NCBI GenBank assembly: GCA_003645735.1
Contig: QNBQ01000021.1
Span: 1-11,068, forward strand
DNA length: 11,068 nucleotides
Reading direction: 5' to 3'
Origin: Candidatus Poribacteria bacterium
GTDB lineage: Bacteria > Poribacteria > WGA-4E > B28-G17
Below are positions 1 to 6,007 of the stretch, one piece after another. Position 1 is the stretch's first letter. Each line of letters starts with the position of its first letter. The notes under the pieces were generated by a model. The model was given only the letters and a program-made list of their open reading frames with translations. It was not told the DNA's origin and ran no database searches. The position numbers and the translations under genes were made by a program.

Positions 1-1878
1 GACGCCCTCTACATCTTCCCACAGGGGAGGATAGTCTCCGTCGAAGGAGATGCGGATTTTAAAGATCTGAGCTTGAAGCTCCTCCCCGAAGGGAAGGAGC
101 TTCTATCAGGGTTCCCCGAGGGGTGGAGTATCGGGAGAAGCGAAGGGATCGAGGTCGAGGAGGAGTTCAAAGAGGGATGCGTGAGGCTCAGGATGAGGGG
201 GCGAAGCGTGAAGGTTGACCTCGTGACGCTTGAGGAGTATTTCGAGCTTGTGGGCGAGCCGAGGTGGAGCTGGGTGGACGCATATGCCGGGTTCGAGCAC
301 CGCTTCCCCTGGGGGCTTCTCGGGGGAAGACCACAGAGGGCTGACAGGGCGGCTGAGGACGCGGCGTTGAGGGTCGAGAGGCTGTTTTCGATAATCGGAA
401 GCGACCCGGGGGAGGATCTGACGGACATCTGGAGGCTCGTCATGATAGGACATCACCACGACGCCTGGGTCTGCGCGCCCGTCATCTTCGGGATCTGGAG
501 GTGGGGTTTCAAAAGATACGCCGATCTCACCTACGCGGCATCGGAGGAGGCGAGAGGTATAGCCGAGGAGCTCATAAGGGATATCTCGGGCGATGGGTGG
601 GAGGAGTTTGTGGTGGTGAACGTCTCGGGACGCCCGAGGAGGGGGATTGTCCCTCTGAACCTCACCTTCCCCGAGGGGTTCGTGAGATCACCCTCCTTTG
701 AGGGGCCGGAGGGTGTGGTCCCCGCCGAGGTCGAGGTCGTATCACGCCACCCGGACGGCTCCGCCAAAGAGGTCAAAGCTTTCCTCCTCGCCGAAGTCCC
801 CCCGATGGGCTACGTGAGGTTCAAAACGGTCGACGGAGAGGGAAAAAGGCCGCCCGAAGCGAGGATCGAGGTGAGCGAGAAGGGCGTCGTTCTTGAGAAC
901 GGCTTTATCAGGGTCGAGCTGTCCAAAGATGGGTTGTTACAGGTTTACTCGACCGATGGCGAGCCGCTCCTCCGCTCACCCGCCTTCATAACCGGCAGGT
1001 TCAGGGAGGGGGATATGGAAAGCGAGGTGGAGGAGATCGAGGGGTTCAGAGAGGGACCTTTCGCCGTCGGGAGGGCCAAGGGGAACGTGGGGGATATTCC
1101 GTTCACCCTCGATGTTAAGCTTGACCCCATTTCCCCCCTGGTGAGGCTGGGGATCAGCTTCAACTTCAAAGGCGATGTGGTGGGCGAGGGTGAGGAATCG
1201 CCCGATGTGCCGGTCTGGGCGCACGACGAGCTGAAGCTCAGGTTCGTGCTTCCCCTTCCGTTTAAGGAGCCGAGGTTCCTGGCGCACGGCGCCTTTGAGC
1301 TTCGGGAGCCCTATGAGGAGAGATTTCAGATCCTCAGATACGGCATAGCGGAGGGGGCCGGGAGGGGAGTAGCGGTCTACACCGACCGGGCGACCGCCGC
1401 CATCTTCAGGAAGAGCCCGCCCTCGATGGAGCTCATACTCGCCTACGGAGGGAGGTTCATCTACGCCCCCGGAAAGGTTGCGCCCCTGGAGGGGGAGGAG
1501 AGGTATGAGCTCGGGCTTTACTTCTATGAGGGCGATTACGAGGAGGCTCGCGTCCCCGATCACGCCGATGAGCTTTCACAACCTCTGTTCCCGCTTCCCG
1601 CATCCGACCCCTTTGCTGAGCTTAAGTTCTCGAGGGTGAGGATAGAACCCGAGGGCTCAGCCGTTCTGACGGCGGCGTATCCATGCGGGAGGGATATCGT
1701 GGTTCGTCTCTGGAGACCTTATCGGGGCGAGGAGGAGATCCGCCTGAGGGTCAAGGGCGCAAGCGAGATCTGGCTCTCGAACCTACGTGGGGATGCGGAG
1801 AGGAAGCTTTCGGAGGGGGAGGAGGCATCCTTCAGGATGGGTCATGAGGAGATCGTCACGCTGAGGGCGAGGTTTTGA
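1..1878 (+). CDS. GH38 alpha-mannosidase-like glycosidase, C-terminal part (5' end outside window)
   Basis: The frame is open from base 1 to a TGA at 1876-1878, giving 625 visible residues with no start, so the N-terminus lies upstream. Visible residues 151-154 read HHHD within GHHHDAWVCAP, which matches the QHHDA-type motif of glycoside hydrolase family 38, where His and Asp lie in the zinc-containing active site region. It is followed by a VVNVSGRPRRGIVPL stretch, typical of the junction to the beta-rich domains, and by LENGFIRVELSKDGLL (from about residue 298), the usual start of the large C-terminal beta-sandwich. Family members usually have 800-1,100 residues, so the front of the catalytic domain, including the nucleophile Asp, is not in view. 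Expected activity is hydrolysis of alpha-mannosides, but substrate and location cannot be told. The next gene starts 56 bp downstream. The family call is good; catalytic competence is unverified. Confidence 0.8.
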   Translation, partial: DALYIFPQGRIVSVEGDADFKDLSLKLLPEGKELLSGFPEGWSIGRSEGIEVEEEFKEGCVRLRMRGRSVKVDLVTLEEYFELVGEPRWSWVDAYAGFEHRFPWGLLGGRPQRADRAAEDAALRVERLFSIIGSDPGEDLTDIWRLVMIGHHHDAWVCAPVIFGIWRWGFKRYADLTYAASEEARGIAEELIRDISGDGWEEFVVVNVSGRPRRGIVPLNLTFPEGFVRSPSFEGPEGVVPAEVEVVSRHPDGSAKEVKAFLLAEVPPMGYVRFKTVDGEGKRPPEARIEVSEKGVVLENGFIRVELSKDGLLQVYSTDGEPLLRSPAFITGRFREGDMESEVEEIEGFREGPFAVGRAKGNVGDIPFTLDVKLDPISPLVRLGISFNFKGDVVGEGEESPDVPVWAHDELKLRFVLPLPFKEPRFLAHGAFELREPYEERFQILRYGIAEGAGRGVAVYTDRATAAIFRKSPPSMELILAYGGRFIYAPGKVAPLEGEERYELGLYFYEGDYEEARVPDHADELSQPLFPLPASDPFAELKFSRVRIEPEGSAVLTAAYPCGRDIVVRLWRPYRGEEEIRLRVKGASEIWLSNLRGDAERKLSEGEEASFRMGHEEIVTLRARF

Positions 1879-1921
1879 TACGCCCCGCGCCTTATCTCTC
1901 CTCAGCCTGCCCTCAGCGTTT

Positions 1922-1926
1922 GGAGG
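1922..1926 (+). promoter_or_regulatory. Ribosome binding site deciding the start at 1935
   Basis: GGAGG lies 8 nt before the ATG at 1935. The same frame could start at a TTG at 1875 that overlaps the previous stop, but nothing there looks like a ribosome binding site. A nearby ATG at 1931 is in another frame. Confidence 0.75.
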
Positions 1927-1934
1927 TGACATGG

Positions 1935-3740
1935 ATGAGACGTTTACGCCGACCCTTGGTTCTGATGCTCGGCCGGGCTGACGACCCGAAAAAGGATCTG
2001 GCCGCTATGACCCTGGGGTGGATGTGTGAGGAGGGAGGTGTTGAGTTCGACGCATACTACGCCTCAGAACACGGCGAGGGCGGACTTTTCGCACCACACG
2101 GCAGCACGGTCATCGGCGGGCATCACATTGAGAGGATAGCCCGTGCATTGGCGACGTTCAACACAACCGTCATCCGCATCGGAGAGGTGAGCATATTTGA
2201 TTCGCTGATCCGCTCGGGGGCTAAAGAGGTGATCGATTGTCAGGGCGACCTGATCGGCCTTTACGAGAGGATGGGGAGGGTTCTCGGCACGGGAAGGGCA
2301 AGGTGCGTGGTTGCGTTCGATGAGGAGGCGTATCCGGCGATTGCGGCGCTGTATCCCGAATGTGTATATCGCCGCGCGTGGGCGGTGCCGCTTGCCCTCA
2401 ACACCGATGAGCTGAGGCGGTTGCGGGAGATGGGCGTTGAGACCGTCTGGACGGTCGCAAGAAGGGGAGCTGATGTTTCAAACTGGATCGCCGCCGGCTT
2501 CAAGGTCGAAACGGCTTTTGAGTTCGACACGGCTGATCCGGCTCAGATAAGCCTCGAGATCGCCAGGCGCTGGAGGGACAAGGCATCGGCTTTTGACCTG
2601 CACAAGCCCGATGTCGCGAGGTATCTGATGCCGTTCAGCATCCGTGAGAACAGACTTCCCCTGCTCTTTCGGAACGACGGCGAAGCGGCGAGGATGCGGG
2701 ATCACCTGCTGCGGTTGTCGGAGGGGAAAGGGCAGAGGGTGGTATATGGGCAGTGGTTCGGCGACCCGCCACTCATCCCGTTTGCGCGACGTCCCATGGC
2801 GTATGAGGTGGTTGAGCCCTGCCGACCCGTCCTCACCGTGTTCTCCAGATGTCCCGCGCGTCTCCCGCAGCCGGAAAGGTCTTGCTTCGATTTGGAGCCG
2901 AGCGATGACCAACTTAAGGCCTGGGCGAGTGAGGGCAAGATACTCGCCACATGGGTGCTACATTCAGGTGAGCTCCCTCATGATGACGCTCTGTTGGGTT
3001 TCCTCGATTGGGCGGCGATGACGAAGGTGAAGATCGGTTCGGGCGTGCACTGGCAGCGGTATTACGTGAGCCCCGACCTTGTGGAGCTGATGCACGTGCC
3101 GGTTGAGGAGGGAGGCGTTTTGGGGCTGGTCGAACCCGTTTTGCACTCTACAGGGTGGGGCATAATGTGGGAGTCGGCTGGCGATGCCGATAAGATCGCG
3201 GCGATGATGAAGGAGGCGAGGGAGAGAATAGCGAGGGTGGCGGGCGAAAGGTTCGCACCGAGGGGAGTTTACCTCTTCGCCGACCACGCCGCCCCGGGCG
3301 ACCACGAGACGGTGGGAGACGAGCAGATATCCCTGTGGAGGGCGATCAAGCGGGCGGGCTTTGAATACGTCATCACGTCGGTTCGTCCGGGGGCGAGCGG
3401 GATCATCTTCCGAGAGGGCGATTTCGTGGTTCTCACTCAGGCCGGCAAACCTTACGGGGCATCGCCGCTGGTTCGGGGCGATCCGGCCGCTTTCGCCGCC
3501 GTTGAGAGGAAGCTCGCCGAAGCTGGCAAGCCCGGATGGCTCATCGGGGCGATCGACTCCATCATCCACGGCTGTCCTGTTTACATGTGCAAACCGTTCG
3601 ACGGCGCCCCACGCATCAACGAGTTCTACGATTACATCCGCAGAGGAGGTGTGACGGGGAGGGTAATCTCCGCCACGCCACATACGATCGCCAGATACGC
3701 CAGGCTCCTTGACGACCTGGAGAGGAGGTGCACCGCTTGA
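1935..3740 (+). CDS. Uncharacterised conserved-looking protein, 601 aa, possibly carbohydrate-related
   Basis: I do not recognise this family with confidence. The product is 601 residues, starts MRRLRRPLVLMLGRADDPKKD, and has no convincing signal peptide or lipobox, so it is probably cytoplasmic. The N-terminal half carries alternating hydrophobic strands and helices (for example FNTTVIRIGEVSIFDSLIRSG). The C-terminal half contains polar motifs that could be active-site loops: LHSGELPHDD (His343 is the first His), GVYLFADHAAPGDHETVGDEQ, RAGFEYVITSV and GAIDSIIHGCPVYM. The RAGFEYVIT segment loosely recalls the late strands of NodB-type or GH57-type barrels, but I cannot see a full metal triad. 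It lies 56 bp after a GH38 glycosidase and 74 bp before a sugar-acid-type enolase, so a role in breakdown of sugars or uronates is plausible by context only. The frame is intact. Confidence 0.85.
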   Translation: MRRLRRPLVLMLGRADDPKKDLAAMTLGWMCEEGGVEFDAYYASEHGEGGLFAPHGSTVIGGHHIERIARALATFNTTVIRIGEVSIFDSLIRSGAKEVIDCQGDLIGLYERMGRVLGTGRARCVVAFDEEAYPAIAALYPECVYRRAWAVPLALNTDELRRLREMGVETVWTVARRGADVSNWIAAGFKVETAFEFDTADPAQISLEIARRWRDKASAFDLHKPDVARYLMPFSIRENRLPLLFRNDGEAARMRDHLLRLSEGKGQRVVYGQWFGDPPLIPFARRPMAYEVVEPCRPVLTVFSRCPARLPQPERSCFDLEPSDDQLKAWASEGKILATWVLHSGELPHDDALLGFLDWAAMTKVKIGSGVHWQRYYVSPDLVELMHVPVEEGGVLGLVEPVLHSTGWGIMWESAGDADKIAAMMKEARERIARVAGERFAPRGVYLFADHAAPGDHETVGDEQISLWRAIKRAGFEYVITSVRPGASGIIFREGDFVVLTQAGKPYGASPLVRGDPAAFAAVERKLAEAGKPGWLIGAIDSIIHGCPVYMCKPFDGAPRINEFYDYIRRGGVTGRVISATPHTIARYARLLDDLERRCTA

Positions 3741-3772
3741 CGAGGGGGGAGCGATAGGCTAGGCTTAAGGTG
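3737..3772 (+). promoter_or_regulatory. Possible weak promoter with a TAGGCTAGGCT motif before the enolase-family gene
   Basis: The 74-bp gap holds TTGACG (3737-3742, overlapping the previous stop codon) and the 11-mer TAGGCTAGGCT (3755-3765), which is identical to 5148-5158 in the hmuY promoter. Aligned with the DtxR consensus TWAGGTTAGSCTAACCTWA, 3754-3772 matches at 12 of 19 places, mostly in the left half. No good -10 hexamer is visible at the usual spacing: TAGGCT at 3760-3765 is poor. Read-through from upstream is just as likely. Confidence 0.25.
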
Positions 3773-3800
3773 TGTAAATCCGCTTCTGAGCCTTTATTTC

Positions 3801-3806
3801 AGGAGG
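3801..3806 (+). promoter_or_regulatory. Ribosome binding site deciding the start at 3815
   Basis: AGGAGG ends 8 nt before the ATG at 3815. The frame also has an upstream GTG at 3770, which would add 15 residues with no family match and has no such site. Confidence 0.75.
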
Positions 3807-3814
3807 GATGCGAT

Positions 3815-4996
3815 ATGAGGATAACATCGGTTGAAGCTGTGCCGCTTGCTTGGCCTCTGCCGCGGGAGAGGATGAGGTGGTGGTCGGACTACGGACCCCG
3901 GACCGAGATGCACGCTTTGATCGTCCGCGTGCGCACAGATGAGGGGATCGTGGGATACGGGGAGGTTCACCTGGGTTACGGTTACACCCGCGGGGCGTGT
4001 TATGCGGCGAAAACGATAGTGGAGAAGGAGCTTGCGCCGATCGTGATCGGGCAAGACCCGACGCGACCTGAGCTGCTGTGGGAGCGGATGTATAACGATC
4101 CCCGTTCCGATCTCGCTTTGAGATACGGGCATTCGTGTCCGAGGCTGGGGCGACGCGGTTTGACGGTCTGTGCGATGAGCGGGATAGAGATGGCCGTTTG
4201 GGATGTGTTCGCCAGGTCGCTTGGGGTGCCGATCCACAAGCTGCTGGGAGGGGGATATCGGGATAGGTTGCCCGCGTATGCGAGCGGCGGTCATGCTCCG
4301 CCCGAGCATGCCGCCGAGGAGGCGATCTCATATGTCGAGAAGGGGTTTAGGGCGATAAAGATGCGCGTCGGCGGGATGGATGCCCCGGAGATCCCGAAGC
4401 GATCGGTGGAGCGGGTCAGGATCGTGCGGGAGGCGATCGGCCCTGAGGTCATGTTGATGATCGATGCCCACGGTTCGCTCAACGTCAGGCAGGCGATACG
4501 CCTGGCCCGGGAGGTCGAGGAGTTCGACATAGCTTGGTTTGAGGAACCCGTATCGAGCGACAACTGGCGCGGAATGGCTCAGGTCAGGCGATCGACGGTA
4601 ATCCCGATCGCCACGGGCGAGAACGATTTCACCCCGTTCGATTTCAGGGATATAATTCGCATGGAAGCCGCCGATATACTTCAACCCGACCTGGCGGTCT
4701 GCGGCGGGTTCACATCCGCCCGCCGGATAGCCGCATTGGCGCAGGCTGAGGGGCTGCAGTGTGTGCCGCACGTCTGGGGGTCAGCTATCCTGTTCGTCGC
4801 AAGCCTGCATCTTGCCGCCGCCATCCCGAACTGCCCGATCTTCGAGTTCCGTCAGGACGAATGCGCTCTCTTCAACGACCTCATAAGCGAACCTTTAACT
4901 ATAGATGAGGAGGGATACGTCTCGGTCCCCCAGGGGCCCGGTTTGGGGGTTGAGTTCGACCTCGACGAGGCCGCTCGCAAGTTCCCGTTCGAGTAG
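3815..4996 (+). CDS. Mandelate racemase/muconate-lactonizing enzyme family protein (probable sugar-acid dehydratase)
   Basis: The 393-residue product has the enolase-superfamily layout: an N-terminal capping domain (about 1-130) and a beta/alpha barrel. Metal ligands are Asp217 (MIDAHG), Glu243 (WFEEPV) and Glu269 (ATGEND). Their 26-residue spacings equal those of mandelate racemase (Asp195, Glu221, Glu247). Asp292 in LQPDLAV and His319 in PHVWGS are 27 apart, like the racemase Asp270-His297 dyad, and Glu344 in IFEF probably takes the place of Glu317. This puts it in the mandelate racemase subgroup, whose members abstract the proton alpha to a carboxylate and mostly dehydrate sugar acids. The usual KxK motif reads Lys182-Met-Arg184, so the second Lys is Arg. 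The substrate cannot be predicted from sequence. Neighbouring glycan genes favour a sugar acid. It is probably cytoplasmic. Confidence 0.93.
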   Translation: MRITSVEAVPLAWPLPRERMRWWSDYGPRTEMHALIVRVRTDEGIVGYGEVHLGYGYTRGACYAAKTIVEKELAPIVIGQDPTRPELLWERMYNDPRSDLALRYGHSCPRLGRRGLTVCAMSGIEMAVWDVFARSLGVPIHKLLGGGYRDRLPAYASGGHAPPEHAAEEAISYVEKGFRAIKMRVGGMDAPEIPKRSVERVRIVREAIGPEVMLMIDAHGSLNVRQAIRLAREVEEFDIAWFEEPVSSDNWRGMAQVRRSTVIPIATGENDFTPFDFRDIIRMEAADILQPDLAVCGGFTSARRIAALAQAEGLQCVPHVWGSAILFVASLHLAAAIPNCPIFEFRQDECALFNDLISEPLTIDEEGYVSVPQGPGLGVEFDLDEAARKFPFE

Positions 4997-5079
4997 GAGG
5001 ATATCGCTGAGGAGAGGCAAGCTTCCGATCGATGACCTTTACAGACGGTGGACAACTGGCCGTAGATAGATACCACCCT

Positions 5080-5105
5080 CCGTAGAAAGCAGGGAATTTC
5101 TGCGG
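5080..5105 (+). other. Hairpin upstream of the hmuY promoter
   Basis: CCGTAGAAA (5080-5088) pairs with TTTCTGCGG (5097-5105) as a 9-bp stem with one G-T pair and an 8-nt loop. It lies about 85 bp after the enolase-family stop and just before the promoter, a sensible place to end upstream transcription. No T-tract follows (AAACCCC comes next), so it is at best a weak intrinsic terminator. Between 4997 and 5079 I see nothing else. Confidence 0.4.
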
Positions 5106-5118
5106 AAACCCCAAAGAC

Positions 5119-5148
5119 TTGACAAACCCTCCTTTCGAATGTTATATT
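5119..5148 (+). promoter_or_regulatory. Sigma70-type promoter of the hmuY operon
   Basis: TTGACA (5119-5124) is a perfect -35 hexamer. TATATT (5143-5148) matches the -10 consensus at 5 of 6 places, with an 18-bp spacer. Transcription would start near 5155-5157, leaving a leader of roughly 225 nt before the hmuY start at 5383. It is the best promoter in the window and the only clear one for the heme/metal gene cluster. Confidence 0.75.
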
Positions 5149-5165
5149 AGGCTAGGCTAACATTT
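5147..5165 (+). promoter_or_regulatory. DtxR/IdeR/MntR-like metal box overlapping the -10
   Basis: TTAGGCTAGGCTAACATTT matches the DtxR consensus TWAGGTTAGSCTAACCTWA at 16 of 19 positions. Its core TTAGGCTAGGCTAA is a near-palindrome, failing only at two G positions. It overlaps the end of the -10 hexamer and the expected transcription start, where a bound repressor would block polymerase. DtxR-family proteins bind such boxes when loaded with Fe(II) or Mn(II), which fits a heme/iron uptake operon. No regulator gene is present in the window, so the identity of the binding protein is inferred. Confidence 0.6.
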
Positions 5166-5246
5166 TTAGCTCAAACGATTATCGGGCTCGGGAGGAGGGC
5201 CGTCAAAATTGAGGATCAAACCCGTTTCGGTGGCTGGCGCTCTTAA

Positions 5247-5306
5247 GGAGGAGGGCTTGCGGCGCATGAGCGATGGAGTTGACCAAAAAGGAACTTCCGC
5301 CGCAGG
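5247..5306 (+). ncRNA. Structured 5' leader RNA element of the hmuY mRNA (unclassified)
   Basis: Within the leader, CTTGCGGCG (5256-5264) pairs with CGCCGCAGG (5298-5306), 9 bp with one G-U. Inside it, GGAGTT (5275-5280) pairs with AACTTC (5292-5297), 6 bp with one G-U. The two right-hand arms abut, so the helices could stack, with a 10-nt bulge (5265-5274) on the left. A GA bulge and CC/GG closing an AAAAA loop cap it. A purine-rich GGAGGAGGG (5247-5255) precedes the stem. I could not match this to TPP, FMN, cobalamin, Moco or other riboswitches that I know. It could be a regulatory leader, a stability element or chance. Confidence 0.4.
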
Positions 5307-5352
5307 GGAGATTTCATTGAGCAGCTTCGCATACCCGCCAATCGTTAGATGA
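5266..5352 (+). CDS. Possible 28-codon leader ORF
   Basis: An ATG at 5266, preceded by GGAGGAGGG (ends 5255, 10 nt away), opens 28 codons ending in TGA at 5350-5352, 30 nt before hmuY. The peptide begins MSDGVDQKGTSAAGE and ends AYPPIVR. It has no signal peptide or membrane segment, and no run of a single amino acid that would suggest classical attenuation. The start codon lies in the bulge of the leader hairpin and the stop lies inside the second palindrome. It may be a small leader gene or simply a chance ORF. Confidence 0.25.
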   Translation: MSDGVDQKGTSAAGEISLSSFAYPPIVR

Positions 5353-5363
5353 GGCTAACTAAA
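5344..5363 (+). promoter_or_regulatory. Second DtxR-like palindrome just before hmuY
   Basis: GTTAG (5344-5348) and CTAAC (5355-5359) form a perfect inverted repeat with a 6-bp centre. The 19-mer at 5345-5363 agrees with TWAGGTTAGSCTAACCTWA at 15 of 19 positions. It shares AGGCTAAC with the promoter-proximal box about 200 bp upstream. It lies 19 bp before the hmuY start and could act as a second operator, a looping partner or a roadblock. Confidence 0.45.
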
Positions 5364-5382
5364 CGGAAGGGAGGTAGCTTCT

Positions 5383-5991
5383 ATGAAGTTAAAGGGTGTT
5401 CTCAAACCGGCCTTAGCGTTCTCCCTTTTCCTCGCCCTTTTGTGGGGGTGCGCTGAGGAAGTCAAGGAGGAAGTTGAGGTCTTACCGGTCTTCCAATACA
5501 CGATAGACGCTTCAAGCGGGGAGGAGTGGGCGTATTTCAACTTCTCATTAGGAAGCCGCGTTACGATTTCCGATCCCACTACATCAACGGAGTGGGATAT
5601 CGGTTTCCAGAGGTTCAGGATCAAGGTGAACTGTGGGACGAGCGGGCCGGGGAAGGGAGGAGTTGTGAACATGGGAGCGGTGGATTTCGACTCAGTCACG
5701 ACCGCGCCGACGGAGGGTTACGTGGTGGATGAGATGCTGAAGTGGGAACATCCCGGTATGCCGCCCATCGAATACAGCGGCAACCCTGCCATGAAGGATT
5801 GGTATGAGGTGAAGGGAGGGATGCCTCCCCTCCTCATCTCGAAAAAGGAGGTATTTGTGGTAAGAACGGCGGACGGTAAATACGCGAAGATGCAGATTTT
5901 AGACTACTACGATGAGGAGGGGCGGGGTGGGTTTATCACCTTCAAATATGCCTATCAGCCCGAGGGGACGGCCAACCTTAGGACTAAATAG
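5383..5991 (+). CDS. hmuY: HmuY-family heme-binding lipoprotein
   Basis: The 202-residue product begins with a lipoprotein signal peptide. A positively charged start and hydrophobic core lead to LWGC, with Cys23 as the predicted lipidated residue. The mature part has the HmuY hallmark TEWDIGFQRFRIKVNCGTSG, starting just before Trp71, and the C-terminal KMQILDYYDEEGRGGFITFKY pattern, consistent with the all-beta right-hand-like fold of the family. In Porphyromonas gingivalis HmuY takes heme and passes it to the TonB-dependent receptor HmuR using two His ligands. Here the only histidine is His123 (KWEHPGMPP), so His/Met or Met/Met coordination is more likely; Met126, Met137 and Met147 are nearby candidates. 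A GGGAGG sequence precedes the ATG. The receptor gene follows 16 bp after the stop, matching the hmuYR arrangement. Expected location is the cell surface or outer membrane. Confidence 0.88.
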   Translation: MKLKGVLKPALAFSLFLALLWGCAEEVKEEVEVLPVFQYTIDASSGEEWAYFNFSLGSRVTISDPTTSTEWDIGFQRFRIKVNCGTSGPGKGGVVNMGAVDFDSVTTAPTEGYVVDEMLKWEHPGMPPIEYSGNPAMKDWYEVKGGMPPLLISKKEVFVVRTADGKYAKMQILDYYDEEGRGGFITFKYAYQPEGTANLRTK

Positions 5992-5995
5992 GCCG

Positions 5996-6003
5996 AGGAG
6001 GTG
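5996..6003 (+). promoter_or_regulatory. Ribosome binding site deciding the hmuR start
   Basis: AGGAGGTG lies right after the hmuY stop and ends 4 nt before ATG 6008. It rules out the longer in-frame start at 5912, which would overlap hmuY by 80 bp and hide the signal peptide. Confidence 0.8.
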
Positions 6004-6007
6004 GAAA

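Noticed and set aside
976..1563. 195-codon open frame on the - strand
   Set aside because: Antisense shadow of the GH38 gene; no recognisable protein features.
1875..1934. TTG start overlapping the GH38 stop for the 601-residue gene
   Set aside because: The ATG at 1935 has an ideal GGAGG 8 nt upstream; the extension has none and adds an unconvincing leader.
2964..3683. 239-codon open frame on the - strand
   Set aside because: It lies wholly inside the 601-residue gene, is rich in Arg/Pro/His as expected for an antisense shadow of GC-rich coding DNA, and has no family motif.
3765..4331. 188-codon open frame on the - strand
   Set aside because: Antisense to the enolase-family gene, Arg/Ser/Pro-rich, with no motif; the sense strand has a full catalytic residue set.
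5153..5343. Cobalamin riboswitch in the leader before the TonB-receptor operon
   Set aside because: No B12-box or GCCACTG-type conserved core could be found; the helices present do not match that class.
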